The position numbers were made by a program, and so were the translations under genes. DNA of 64,000 nt from Saprospiraceae bacterium (lineage in GTDB: Bacteria > Bacteroidota > Bacteroidia > Chitinophagales > Saprospiraceae), in contig JADJRO010000001.1 in NCBI GenBank assembly GCA_016712145.1, positions 992,001-1,056,000 on the forward strand, read 5' to 3'. This document shows, in pieces, positions 1-9,716 of this stretch (position 1 is the stretch's first letter; every line of letters begins with the position of its first letter). The notes beneath the pieces are model-generated. The model was not told the origin of the DNA, did not search any database, and saw nothing but the letters and a program-made list of their open reading frames with translations.

Positions 1-126
1 ATACTCTGCCAGAAGGAACTCTCTTCCATTTTATTAATTCACTCCGCTGGGCGTAGGCTGTCCAGTAGTCAGCAATTAGGGGTCAGTAGTCAGGGGTTAA
101 TTGTCAATAGCTGAATCTATAAATAT
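1..126. repeat. Non-coding edge with dispersed repeats
   Basis: I see no gene here. Positions 44-60 carry the CGCTGGGCGTAGGC module that recurs through the window. Positions 61-115 hold a degenerate direct repeat of the form CAGTAGTCAGCAATTAGGGG, of which related versions occur near 5700 and 22500. The stretch behaves like the other repeat-filled spacers of this genome. Confidence 0.5.
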
Positions 127-162
127 AAAAAAGCCCCTTCCCGGCAAACGCTTAGAAGGGGC
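127..162 (-). terminator. Rho-independent terminator of the DUF5675 gene
   Basis: Read on the minus strand, GCCCCTTC (162-155) and GAAGGGGC (140-133) form a perfect 8-bp GC-rich stem around a 14-nt loop, followed directly by a run of T. It lies about 20 bases past the stop codon of the minus-strand gene at 185-598. Confidence 0.8.
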
Positions 163-184
163 AGGTTGTATCCAATTCGTTAAA

Positions 185-598
185 TCAGATGATTGCCAGT
201 TGCATGATTTCAATTTGCATTTCTTGTTTATCCGGAATGTTCAAAGCATCCAAAGAATTCAGTAGTAGTTTTAAAGCCGTTTTCGAACGCAGTCCGCGAC
301 CCGGAGCGGTCAACTCCATAACCGGAGCGATGCAACCTCGCAATTCTTTAAGTGCATTGTTGGCGGGGTGAACTAGTATCAGACTTCTGTCGGGTACCTG
401 GAGGAGTTCGATGTGTCTGGAAAACTTTTTGCTGACTCTAAATCGGATGCGATAAAGTCCTTCCGGGATGCAGGAGATTTGTTTGCGATTTTGCTTCCAG
501 GGAAGTTCGATCGTTTTACACAATTCCTGTCCCATCAAAAACAGCGTACCGTTGGTAGCTGTTGGATGATAGATCCGTTTGATTTGCAATTGAATCAT
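185..598 (-). CDS. DUF5675 family protein
   Basis: A 137-residue soluble protein with no signal peptide or membrane segment. It shows the DUF5675 layout: a TNGTLF strand near residues 15-20, an IPEGLYRIRF segment near 43-52, a conserved LVHPANNALKELRGCI segment near 74-88, and a short helical tail. In this family the HP-x-N and GC-I motifs are the most conserved part; the biochemical activity is not established, although members are often found with phage-like or cell-wall-related genes. It lies 15 bp downstream of the 614-1369 gene on the same strand, so the two may be co-transcribed and end at the terminator at 127-162. The family call rests on motif recognition only. Confidence 0.7.
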   Translation of the reverse strand: MIQLQIKRIYHPTATNGTLFLMGQELCKTIELPWKQNRKQISCIPEGLYRIRFRVSKKFSRHIELLQVPDRSLILVHPANNALKELRGCIAPVMELTAPGRGLRSKTALKLLLNSLDALNIPDKQEMQIEIMQLAII

Positions 599-613
599 TG
601 AACTGCAATTTAG

Positions 614-1369
614 TTATTCTGAATAAATTATTTGAACCGGATTGTTATCGCCAGAATTTAAAGGATAATTTTTATTATTCAATTTCTGATAAAAATTAAT
701 CCGAAGCACAATGAGCAATAAGCCTTCTGAGTCATCAATTTCTGGAGCTACAAGGTCGAAAGCCGGAATGACTTCTTTATTACCCAATGCAATTAAGTGC
801 TCATTGCTAAAACCATTTACGGAAGTAGCGTTTGCAACACTGATACGAGCCCACATAAATTGAAATCCACAATGTGTAGCACCTTGAGCCAGATTCATTG
901 TTTTTTCAATCAGGAATTCATTAAACTGAATTTTCTTTGCGACCTTTATAAATTCATACTTTCCTGAAAAAACAAGGTCTAAAACGGCCCGTTCGTTTAA
1001 CATCAATCCGGTAAACATCTTTCTTGTTTCCGGAGATTCCAGAGCAATAGCAATTTTTCGTTCACCGCGATTGCTGACAAGATCGAATTTCTTAATCTCT
1101 GCCAATACTTTTGATAATCTGCCCATGTAATGAATGTCGGCGCTTCCAAAGCTTACCGGTCTTAAGGCTGTCCTGATAATTTTTCCTGCCTGAGAAATTT
1201 CAGTAAACTCAGCCATGTTTTCACGGGTACGCACAAATCGCGGATCGTTTTTAATCAACCCGGGTTTTACTCCACCTTTCTTTCGAACGATGTGACCGTT
1301 TTTCGATTCATAAAAACTTAGGTCATCCAGAGTGCCCTCTACTTTCAATAAACTTTTCAAACGTGCCAT
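614..1369 (-). CDS. Conserved Bacteroidota hypothetical protein (MARLKSLLKVEG family)
   Basis: A 251-residue protein of unknown function. The reading frame is open further upstream to 1417, but I choose the internal ATG at 1369 because the N-terminus then reads MARLKSLLKVEGTLDDL, the conserved beginning of a family common in Bacteroidota, and because the extra 16 residues are low-complexity Phe/Asn sequence encoded by an A/T-rich leader. The next conserved block, with GGVKPGLIKNDPRFVRTREN near residues 30-49, is also typical. No signal peptide or transmembrane helix is seen. The family often neighbours DUF5675-type genes, as here (15 bp upstream of one), which hints at a shared, possibly phage- or defence-related role; this is inference. 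Confidence 0.6.
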   Translation of the reverse strand: MARLKSLLKVEGTLDDLSFYESKNGHIVRKKGGVKPGLIKNDPRFVRTRENMAEFTEISQAGKIIRTALRPVSFGSADIHYMGRLSKVLAEIKKFDLVSNRGERKIAIALESPETRKMFTGLMLNERAVLDLVFSGKYEFIKVAKKIQFNEFLIEKTMNLAQGATHCGFQFMWARISVANATSVNGFSNEHLIALGNKEVIPAFDLVAPEIDDSEGLLLIVLRINFYQKLNNKNYPLNSGDNNPVQIIYSE

Positions 1370-1552
1370 ACTAAAAAAATTAAAAAAATTAATAAAATAT
1401 TTTACTTCATGTTGCAATTGCTAAAAGCTTTTCATGAAGTCATCGCTAGTTCAACAAAATCAAAACGCCCGCAAGTTTCATTGATAGCGCACTTGTCGCT
1501 CTTGTCGCCATTGGCTTAAATTGGTGTAAATTTTGTACTTTTTCAAAATAGA

Positions 1553-1635
1553 TAAAGAATAGATGGAGAATAGATAAAGAATAGATAAAGAAGGGATAAA
1601 GAAGGGATATAGTTATGATATAGTTATGATGAAGT
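1553..1635. repeat. AT-rich minisatellite
   Basis: Degenerate tandem repeat of units such as AGATAAAGAAT, AGATGGAGAAT and GGATAAAGAA, changing into two copies of GATATAGTTAT at the right end. About seven imperfect units of 10-12 bp; no coding potential. Confidence 0.75.
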
Positions 1636-2029
1636 TAGTCTGGAGGGCTGAGGGGCTGGACGTCTGAAGGGCTGGATTTGATTTTAATACTCTAGACTAC
1701 TAATTTCCCCCGCTGGGCATAGGCTCAGCCTACGTACTTATTTTGATCGAAGAACAAATCATATCTATTTCAATTGTAAAGCGGACATGCATAGGTTGTA
1801 CCTATTGAGGGATGAATCATTATCTACACAGTCGGGAATTGAAACGCATGCCTTTCATTGATAGGTAAAATATCAATTAGGCTTTGTTCTTTTGCATTCG
1901 TCCAAAAGCACCAAAACGCTTGTTAGAAATGAAGGCGTTCTTGCCTTCCTCAAGCTTCAGCTTAAATTTTTCGCACACTTTTGTTTTTATGATAAATCTT
2001 AACTGCATGTCTTTTTATAGAAAACTTAG

Positions 2030-2077
2030 TTAAATTTGACTGAGAAATATTTTCGCCGCGCGCTACATTTCGAACGA
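2030..2077. repeat. Dispersed ~50-bp element (TTCGCCGCGCG...TTTCGAACG)
   Basis: The sequence begins TTAGTTAAATTTGACT and ends CATTTCGAACG. Related copies lie at 5260-5309 (diverged), 5761-5788 (right half only) and 20381-20428. The GC-rich GCCGCGCG core stands out from the AT-rich surroundings. Nature unknown. Confidence 0.65.
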
Positions 2078-2154
2078 AATAATATTATTATTACTTTGAT
2101 TGAACTACAAAGCTTTATCTCACTGGTGTTAATTTACATATATTATTTTATCCT

Positions 2155-2375
2155 AGCCCCAGAGGGGCGACATCTTAATAACACCCAACTACTAAAAATT
2201 TAGCGCCGTAGGTGCGGAACTAGATTATGCTGTTTTGAAATATCAAATTTCTGAACACAGATTATTAATTAATGATTCAAACGGCTGGAGCCGTTGCGCG
2301 AAATTCCTTCGATAAAATTATCTTATGTCTACTCTTCGATTTATATTAGGACGTAGGCAAAGCCTACGCCCAGCG
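2155..2375 (+). repeat. 220-bp composite palindromic repeat, copy 1
   Basis: Contains four short palindromic modules in fixed order: AGCCCCAGAGGGGC; TTAGCGCCGTAGGTGCGG; AACGGCTGGAGCCGTT; ACGTAGGC-nn-AGCCTACGCC followed by CAGC. Modules are joined by AT-rich spacers that are also conserved. Two further full copies of nearly identical length lie at 5476-5694 and 14601-14820. Confidence 0.85.
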
Positions 2376-2436
2376 AAGAAATTGATTTCAGAAAATTATT
2401 GCATTATAAAATTGGAACATTGAACCATTTTCCTCC

Positions 2437-5156
2437 CTATTCAACAAACATTTTAAAATTTATACGCCGATCACCTAACTGAGTAATCCCAAAATAAATG
2501 CCTGAGGTCAAGTTATTCAATTGTATTTCATGAATTTCCTCATTAGTTTGCCATTTTTTTGAATATACCAATATTCCAGAAGCATCATAAAGAGCCAAAC
2601 GTTCGAATGTCTCTGGACTGTATATTTTAACCGAACCTCTATTTGGATATTGGTGGATTTGCAAATGATGGATCGTTGTCTCATTCAGAGAAACTGGGTT
2701 GCAAATAAATACAAAAACTTGACTACACTGGTTTGAATCTGTCACTGTGAGTTGAACAGTTAAGTCACTTGTTACAATAGTATCTGTTTGTTCGCCGGTG
2801 CTCCATAGTTTTCTATAGTTTGAATTTGGATCTTCCGGAAGAAAATAGAGCTTGCATTTGTTAGTTGCAGTAGTTGATTCAGAAATAATTTTTCCTTTCA
2901 ATAACGGATGTTGCAAAACTTCTTTTATGGCCTTTGAACTGCATCCATTGCCATCTGTAACTGTTAATTGGTAAGTACCTTGCTTATCTACAAAAATTGA
3001 TTGCTTAACTTCATTGGTGCTCCATTCATAACTGGCAAATTGGTCTGATTGAAGCTCAATAGTATCTCCCGGGCAAAAGGTGTTCGGTCCAGTAATTTTT
3101 GCCGTTGGATTTTGATTTACAATTAGAATGATACTGCTTCGTACAATCGAATGATCGTTGCAATCTAAATACAAATCAACCGGGTAGGCTCCGGAACTAT
3201 CTATCTGTACTTCTAATTCGTGTGGATTTGGAATACTTAGATTTGCTCCTTTTAATAAAATTTGGTGCCCAACAAACGAATACCCCAATTTTACCAAATT
3301 GCTATCACTTAAATACACGGATTGCCCCTGACATACTTTTAAGGTATCAACTCCTAACCAATTGGTATTATATATCAATGGACTGGTATTTGCAATAGTA
3401 TTTAAGCGGTGAGTTCGATTGAGATTGTAATCGTTATCGTTTGGAACCTGAACAGCTTCCTTGCTGAATAGAAATCCTAATGAATCGTAACGCACTAGAA
3501 TAAAATATTGATTCTTATCAATTGCCTTTGGAAATAACACTCCAACATTTAAATTGGTATCTAGCAACACACTATCAATGCGAAGCAGTGCAGCTCTTCG
3601 ATCGATAATTTTTGTTGAGTCTTTGGAGTCTCTTAGTTCTACCAATACCCATCGTATAATATCAGAAGGAATGTTCGCTATTTTTTCTGTACCGTTGTAA
3701 TTGAAGGGGCTTATATTAAAGGGATGACTTTTTTCTATAACCGGTCTAATTCCTTGAAAACACTCTGGATCTAAGGGCATTTCAATTTTTACAATCACTG
3801 GAGCCGGAATGCAACGACCTGGCAAATTTGCATCCATCCAATTAAGTCGGTTGCGTATCCAATTCTTTAAGCGATTTAATTCATCCGGATATGAACTGGC
3901 AATGTAGGCATTGAATCCTCCGGGATTGGTACCTAGTATTTTCCATTTAGTGTAATGTCTTTTTGCGCTGCATCCAAGGTATCAAATGCATAGCGGTTTA
4001 AATATTGAAATAGACTTCCGGTATCTAAAAGTGTTTTTCTCAGTTCCAGGTAACGGCATTTCACCGCATTAGCATAATTTGTATCTGTTAATAATCTCCT
4101 CCATAATATGGGTGTAGGTATGGTTGCAGGTACACAGCCATCATACATCCAACCAGCAGTTTGTGCCCCGGAGCAAAAACTTGCATTGCCAAATGCAAAA
4201 TTGTAATCCCAAACCGGACCCGCTTTTAACATGCCTTTGCTCCCATCAGCTTCTAACTTTTCTTTATAGAAAAAACTACTGGCTTTATATGCATCAATGT
4301 TTCTGGAAAATTCTGTGATCAGAAAATAATCTATAAAAGAATTTACACTGATGTATTTTTTATAACCTTTTATTGGATCTGCAAATCCAGCGGATGCTAT
4401 TAACAATTCTACCGTATCAATAAAATTTTGAATATACTTTTGCTGCTTTGGCTTAATCTCATTGGAGTCAGGATAATGATGCAACCAATTTATATCCAAA
4501 TTGGTCGTTGACTTTACTTTAGAAACAAATCCCAGATCTGCTGAATTGCTGTTTTTATCAATCTTCATAATATAGCCTCCTGTGAGCTCCAGTCCACTGG
4601 TATCTTCCGGATTTAGTTTTGCGATTGCCACTCGTTCAGCTCCGCGTTTAATTGATTCTGTAAGTATATAAATTCCGACATATTCATTGTTTATAAGCAA
4701 TTCACAAAAACGGGTTCGCGGTCCCCAATGACCCATTGCATTCCACAAATTATAGGTCAATACATTGCGAAGCATACTGATGTCGTTGTAAGGTGCATAC
4801 AAAATCCAATCTTCTTCTGCAGGCATTCCCATCAAGCCCGCATCCAGATCCGCTCCACTGACACTATCCCTTAATTCAATTCCATATTGCTTTTGTGGAT
4901 AAAATTGCGAACTGTTTCCACGAATTTCAATAGCTATAAAATTATTGTAATTGAATTTCGTATCCTTGACTTTATTGATTTTACCGGGACCATTGTCAAT
5001 AATCTTCATGTGGGCCAGAATTTTTGGTTCATTGGCGATGGTCTTCCCACGGGTATCAATGATACAAATTGGCAGATTGGATGAATCCAGCTTGACTATT
5101 TGCGCATTTAAAGAGATACGTATCAAACAAAACAGGATTAGAATTCTATATTTCAT
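2437..5156 (-). CDS. Secreted CotH-kinase family protein with T9SS C-terminal domain (frameshifted)
   Basis: One gene split in this sequence into an N-terminal frame (5156-3933) and a C-terminal frame ending at 2437. The first part has a signal peptide ending near LNAQ and a CotH-type kinase domain: RGNSSQFYPQKQYGIELRD near residues 79-97 and the catalytic-type GPVWDYNFAFG near 318-328. It stops early, but adding one A to the A3 run at 3946-3948 continues as KWKILGTNPGGFNAYIAS and runs through WIRNRLNWMDANLPG, the expected end of the CotH domain. The second part adds Ig/PKD-like repeats and a C-terminal sorting domain (YPNRGSVKIYSPETF onward, ending KMFVE). CotH proteins are atypical protein kinases, best known from spore coats; the role of secreted bacteroidotal members is unknown. 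Confidence 0.8.
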
Positions 5157-5336
5157 TTAATGGAATTGTGAACTATGAAAAGTAAAACTAAGAAATTATG
5201 ATATAAATAGTCGGATTTAAATCGTAATTTAAAACAGTGCGGCAATTTATAGAAATCTTAGTTAAACTTGGCATAGATAAAATTTCGTTATGGACTGTAT
5301 TTCGAACAGATTCATACAATTTATCAAATTCCTACG

Positions 5337-5475
5337 AAGATGTCGCCCCTCTGGGGCTATTCTATAATTTCTTTCTTTCTATAAAGATGTCGCCCCTCTG
5401 GGGCTATTCTATAATTTCTTTCTTTCTATAAAGATGTCGCTCCTCTGGGGCTATTTTATTGTTTCTTTCTTTCAT
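5337..5475 (+). repeat. Three tandem 47-bp repeats next to an inverted copy
   Basis: Units starting at 5337, 5384 and 5431 each contain AAGATGTCGCCCCTCTGGGG followed by CTATT and a TTTCTTTCTTTC tail. They are almost identical. The first module of the following composite repeat (AGCCCCAGAGGGGCGACATC, from 5476) is the same sequence in inverted orientation, so the block could fold into a large hairpin. Confidence 0.85.
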
Positions 5476-5694
5476 AGCCCCAGAGGGGCGACATCTTTAT
5501 AACACAACCAGAACAAATATTTAGCGCCGTAGGTGCGGTACTAGATTATGCTGTTTGTAATAATTAATTTCTAAACATAGTTTACTAATTAATGATTCAA
5601 ACGGCTGGAGCCGTTGAGCGAGATTCCTTCGATAAAATCATCTTATGTCCACTCTTTGATTAATATTAAGACGTAGGAGGAGCCTACGCCCAGC
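5476..5694 (+). repeat. 220-bp composite palindromic repeat, copy 2
   Basis: Same four palindromic modules in the same order as copies at 2155 and 14601. Substitutions fall mostly in the AT-rich linkers, while the hairpin modules are preserved. Confidence 0.85.
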
Positions 5695-6064
5695 AAAGAA
5701 TCAATGGTCAGTAATTAATAGTCAGCAATCAGTAAATCAAACATTCAAATCAATTCCCCATTTTCGCCGCGCGTTGCATTTCGAACGGTTTAATTAAAAT
5801 TTGACACTTGACTTCTAATTACTGACTTTTAATTTTGGACATAGAAGTAATTTAAAATCTAAAAAAATAAAATAGAACAAAATAGTCAATTGGACTCCCA
5901 CCTTAATAGATAACTATGTGCATGGTTTCATCCAATCAAGAAGTTTGATATAGGAACTCATTCGATTTGGATTGATAAATTCTAAATTAGTATTATCCTT
6001 TCATATCCAATTAGAATATGAATGGTCGTATAATTTAAATGTAGTGATGAAATCAAATTTAAGA

Positions 6065-6826
6065 TTAGGGATCCAGAACCTTCTTCCTCATGATTTCCAT
6101 GATATCCTTATCGCTTAAATTTATTTGTATTTCAGAGGAATTAAAAATTGGTTTGAACTGAATTTTATATGTTTGGTGGGATTTATTTAGAAGCTCTTTG
6201 GCTAAAAACAAAAATCTCCAGTTTCGAAAAAATGCACTGACAAAATAATACAATAGGGAATTATTTGCTGAAATGCGAATTGGAAGTATCTGAGCTGTAG
6301 TTTGGCTTATGATTTTAAGTAAACCTTTTTTCCATTCAGGTTCAACAGCTTTGAATCTAAAGATATCGAAATAGGATACCTCTCCCGCTGGAAAAATCAA
6401 TAATGCCTTCCCCGAATTCACCCATTCGATTGCTGAAATCATGGCCAATTCGTTTAATCTAAAATCATCGGAATTTTTTGCCTGTGGATTTACAAAAATG
6501 GAATAGTTCTCAAAAATTGAATACCTTTTAAACCATACATGACTGAGAATTTTAATATCGTCTCTGGCCTCCAGAAGTATCTTCATGATAATTATTGGAT
6601 CTGCACCACCCGTAGGGTGATTGGCAAGAATCAGCAGCGATTTGTCCTTTGGAATATTCCTAACAGAATCTTCAGTCAGCTGATATTTTAAATTCAATAA
6701 AGAAGCTACATTTTTAAATGGGTTTTGATCATTGGATAAAATAAACTTTTGGGATAAATTATCCAATTTCGCCACTCCAAGTATTTGTTCTAAAAATTTA
6801 ATTATTATTCCGGTCTTTTTAGTCAT
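6065..6826 (-). CDS. Lysophospholipid acyltransferase family protein (PlsC-like)
   Basis: A 253-residue acyltransferase. The catalytic signature is NHPTGGADP with His70 and Asp76, an HX5D form of the PlsC/LPLAT motif, and a second block, FPAGEVSYF, near residues 144-152 matches the acceptor-binding FPEG-type motif. Members such as the hemolysin-like or lyso-ornithine-lipid acyltransferases move an acyl chain from acyl-ACP/CoA to a lyso-lipid at the inner membrane. The exact acceptor cannot be told here. Its start overlaps the end of the upstream cyclic-nucleotide-binding/SAHH-like gene by 8 bp, so the two are very probably translationally coupled, and the pair may link a nucleotide signal with membrane-lipid modification (inference). 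Confidence 0.8.
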   Translation of the reverse strand: MTKKTGIIIKFLEQILGVAKLDNLSQKFILSNDQNPFKNVASLLNLKYQLTEDSVRNIPKDKSLLILANHPTGGADPIIIMKILLEARDDIKILSHVWFKRYSIFENYSIFVNPQAKNSDDFRLNELAMISAIEWVNSGKALLIFPAGEVSYFDIFRFKAVEPEWKKGLLKIISQTTAQILPIRISANNSLLYYFVSAFFRNWRFLFLAKELLNKSHQTYKIQFKPIFNSSEIQINLSDKDIMEIMRKKVLDP

Positions 6827-8553
6827 CTATGACATTTGAAAATAAGTTTGCTATGATTCGCTGGTAGTCCTCTCTTAAGTTTAGTAAGCCTGTGGAAAAA
6901 GATTGGGATGCTTGCAAAGCGCCGGCAAATAGCAGCGTTCGTGTTAATTGAATCAGATGCGGTGGAATCGGATCAATCTGCCCATTAAAATTTACCGGAA
7001 AACCACCTTTTACGAGATAAAAATTTCTATTTTTGAATTTCACCCTATACAGATTAAAACAAGGATGATCTTCCCCGTCCCATATAACTTCATCTTCATT
7101 AAGGTTTTCTGCATCATAGACAATATTCCACAATTTAGGAATACCGAGCGAAACACCATGTATCCTTAAATTCCAACTTCTGAACTCGACATCAGAAGAC
7201 GAAGTGCTGATCAGGATACTGTCCTTGTTGATGTGCTCGTAATCTTCCATGTTTATGATGGGCCTTCCTGTACATCCAATAATTAATTCAGAACTCCTTA
7301 ATCCCGAATGCAAGTCTTTACACGTAAAAACCATCCTGATATGCCAATTGAATTAATGATTGAGAAGTCTCTAAAATCAATACCTGAAAGCCACAGCCCC
7401 TCAATCTTGCTGCTACACATCTTCCAATTGAGCCATAGCCGATGACCAATACGTTCCGTCCAATTTTGATCCCACCGGATTCAATAGCTAAAAGTTCTTT
7501 AAACAATTCCAACTTAACCGACTCCGCAATAATAGGTGATTCATACTCCAGTTTAACCCAGGACTCAGCAACATTGATTATCGGAATTTTGAGATTTAGA
7601 TTCTCAATCCTTCGGATGCCGCTTCTGGTTTGCTCAACCGCTACAATATATGGCAAGAGCTCAGAAAATTCCGGTTCATGAATCATTTGTATAGCATGTC
7701 CTCCGTCGTCAATTAATAATATCTTTTTACCAGAGGAAGCACAGGATGGAAGCAAATCTGAAGTGCATTTCTGTAAAAGCGTTCTAATATTTTCATGCAA
7801 TCCTTCATCGTGCGGTTTATCGTATTTTTGATAAAGACTGTCGGGATGGACATAACAACCAGCATCATTCAGCGCGTCAACCACTTTTTCGTTTGCAGAA
7901 TAAGGTTTTCCTAAAAAATACAAATTTTGAAAACCAAGCTCCTTACTTGTAAACTCCTTAAACAACGAAGCTGTGGTTCCCATAAGATGTTGGAGACCTA
8001 CAATCCCCATTATATTTGATGGCAGCGAACCAGCAAACTTTTTAAAGCTATTTAATAGTGGTAAATCAGGCCAAATGACTTCTTCGTTCAATCCAACCCA
8101 CTCCGACTCCTTTCGGGCAATGTCCATATCGTCCAGTCGATTTATTGAAATCGATCTTAATCGTGAGGATAGTACCCTGAATAAATTAAATGCCATTCCT
8201 GAATATTGAACCAATAGCTCTTCCAAATCTGAGCGCGTGAATTCCCAAATGGAAACTCGACTTTTGGCAATGGCGAGCACCGATCGTTCACAACCATCTA
8301 AAAGAGAAAGTTCTCCAAAATAATCTCCAGACGAAAGCTCATGTAAGGTTCCACCGGAATTTTTAGATAAGTCCTGTTCAATTAAAATGCTACCTTCCTC
8401 AATGATATACAAACTGTTTCCCGGGTTTCCTTGACGAAAAAGTACTTGACCTTCTTGTAACTCAAAACCACTCAATTTCGATTGTATGCAAACCAATTCC
8501 TCTTTTTCGAGTTTTGAAAACAAAGTAACTTTAGACAATACTTCCAATCTCAT
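6819..8553 (-). CDS. Cyclic-nucleotide-binding domain fused to S-adenosylhomocysteine-hydrolase-like protein (frameshifted)
   Basis: Residues 1-125 form a CRP/PKA-type cyclic-nucleotide-binding domain (LFRQGNPGNSLYIIEEGSI, then GDYFGELSLLDGCERSVLAIA). The rest resembles S-adenosylhomocysteine hydrolase: LQHLMGTTASL, an IDDGGHAIQ block like the DDGGD active-site motif, VVEQTRSGIRRI like the EETTTG motif, a lysine in AESWVKLEYESP, and a Rossmann VIGYGSIGRCVAARLRG. The frame breaks at the A5 run 7326-7330; dropping one base joins it to TCKDLHSGLRSSELIIGCTGRP and SSSDVEF, which finish the NAD-binding domain. Repaired length is about 577 residues. No DNA-binding HTH follows the cNMP domain. I infer a cNMP-gated SAHH-like enzyme or sensor; hydrolase activity is not certain because the substrate domain is divergent. 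Confidence 0.75.
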
Positions 8554-9063
8554 TTTTTATGGTTTGCTTTGCAAAATTATAATGATAAAGATATAAAAAG
8601 ATATGAGGTTCATGCTGTCAAAGGTAACCAACAAATCATATCCTTTAAAACACGACATTAAGGATGCATCCTTTAACTCAACAGGTTTTGAAGAATGTTA
8701 ATCGAGACAAAAACTTAATCAAATTATACGCTAAAAGAATGGGCAATAAGTCAGCATTTTATTTCAACATTTGAAATACATGCTCCTTGGGTTTTCCTGA
8801 TCCACCAAGTTCTCTTAAAGCATTTAGCAATGGACCACACCAATAATTAATTCTGATTGCTAGGTTTCCATCTTCTTGTCAGCCCTATTTATCTTATAAA
8901 TAATAATTGAAATTAAAGCATGTAGCGTCAATGGTTTATTTACTAACAGCTTCGGCATTTGGCAGCAGCCAAAGTTAGGAATATTAAATTTTGTATTAAT
9001 GCCAAAAGCGAAAAATTAAATACAGACCGGGAGGATTGAGTGTATAAAATGAAATAAGCATTT
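8554..9063. other. Intergenic region with a decayed gene fragment
   Basis: Apart from the Mrr_N-like fragment at 8759-8871, about 500 bp of AT-rich sequence without a recognisable gene or repeat. Confidence 0.5.
8759..8871 (-). pseudogene. Fragment resembling the Mrr N-terminal (winged-helix) domain
   Basis: The minus strand from 8859 reads INYWCGPLLNALRELGGSGK and PKEHVFQMLK before a stop at 8761-8759. The PLLxALRELGGSG pattern is typical of the Mrr_N winged-helix domain that precedes the nuclease domain in type IV restriction proteins. An ATG at 8871 is out of frame by one base; adding an A in GGAAACC would join it. No nuclease domain follows, so this is either a remnant or a very short domain-only protein. 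Recognition is by motif only. Confidence 0.4.
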
Positions 9064-9474
9064 CTATTTTTTATCAAGGATGTAAATTAATGATCCCATT
9101 ATAACAGGTGTTGTGACATAAATCCAAAATCCTGTACTAAATGGTGGAATTTGAATTAGCTTAGTAATTACCTGCCCACTATCTATTTTTACCGTAAATT
9201 GACCGTTAATTTTGTCGTTGTAAAAGGAATTATCACAGGTAAAATTGATGTTGTTGTCGCCTTCTGGGATATTATATATTGTAACAGATTTTACGTTTTT
9301 CTTATTTACTACTAAGTTATCATTAACAGTAATGTTAGTTTTCCTTGTGGGATTGCTAGGCTTTAGTACTAGGATTCCAGTATTTAACGAATCCATTTGA
9401 TATTTTAGGACTAAATTCTTTGAGCAAGATGTTAATAGCAATTGTGCTATTACAAATAAATAGAATAGGTTCAT
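9064..9474 (-). CDS. Small lipoprotein with PEGA-like domain
   Basis: Starting at the ATG at 9474, the product has a lipoprotein signal peptide ending LLLTSC (lipobox Cys at about residue 17); the upstream extension to 9534 would put 20 charged residues before it, so I prefer the internal start. The mature part (NITVNDNLVVNKKNVKSVTI, then YNIPEGDNNINF) looks like a small PEGA-type beta domain, and a hydrophobic stretch STGFWIYVTTPVIMGSLIYIL near the end could be a membrane segment. It is the last member of the minus-strand cassette-like run. No specific function is recognised. Confidence 0.6.
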   Translation of the reverse strand: MNLFYLFVIAQLLLTSCSKNLVLKYQMDSLNTGILVLKPSNPTRKTNITVNDNLVVNKKNVKSVTIYNIPEGDNNINFTCDNSFYNDKINGQFTVKIDSGQVITKLIQIPPFSTGFWIYVTTPVIMGSLIYILDKK

Positions 9475-9716
9475 AATCCTATTATTATATTTGAATAATG
9501 CAAAACGTATTTTAGGATTTATTAAATGTTTCAAAATTATGCTTTTAATAAGCTAATACTGAATTGTTCAACCGTTAGGTACTTGCGACGTGCCGCCATC
9601 ATCCAAGCCAAATTTAAAACATATTTTACAAGTATATCCCAAGTACTGGAACCGGTTGTTTCTGCGGCATGATCGCACGCAAATGATTATGAAGTAAATA
9701 TTTTAAGGTAACATGT

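Larger units (their letters stand above)
1370..2436. repeat. Repeat-filled intergenic region
   Basis: About 1 kb without a credible gene. It holds an AT-rich minisatellite (1553-1635), a lone inverted module CGCTGGGCATAGGC (1711-1735), one copy of a roughly 50-bp element ending CATTTCGAACG (2030-2077), and one full copy of the 220-bp composite palindromic repeat (2155-2375). Each is described separately. Confidence 0.7.
5157..6064. repeat. Repeat-filled intergenic region
   Basis: No gene seen. Contents: a diverged ~50-bp element (5260-5309), three tandem 47-bp units (5337-5475), the second 220-bp composite repeat (5476-5694), a CAGT/CAAT-rich degenerate repeat (5702-5745) and another TTTTCGCCGCGCG module (5761-5788). 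Positions 5880-6060 show no recognisable structure. Confidence 0.7.

Noticed and set aside
189..371. Plus-strand frames over the DUF5675 gene (189-371, 413-601)
   Set aside because: They are the complement of a family-matching gene, have no family similarity themselves and lack plausible starts.
2155..2375. Insertion-sequence remnant as the source of the 220-bp repeat
   Set aside because: No transposase-like frame, no terminal inverted repeat pair and no target duplication visible at the three copies.
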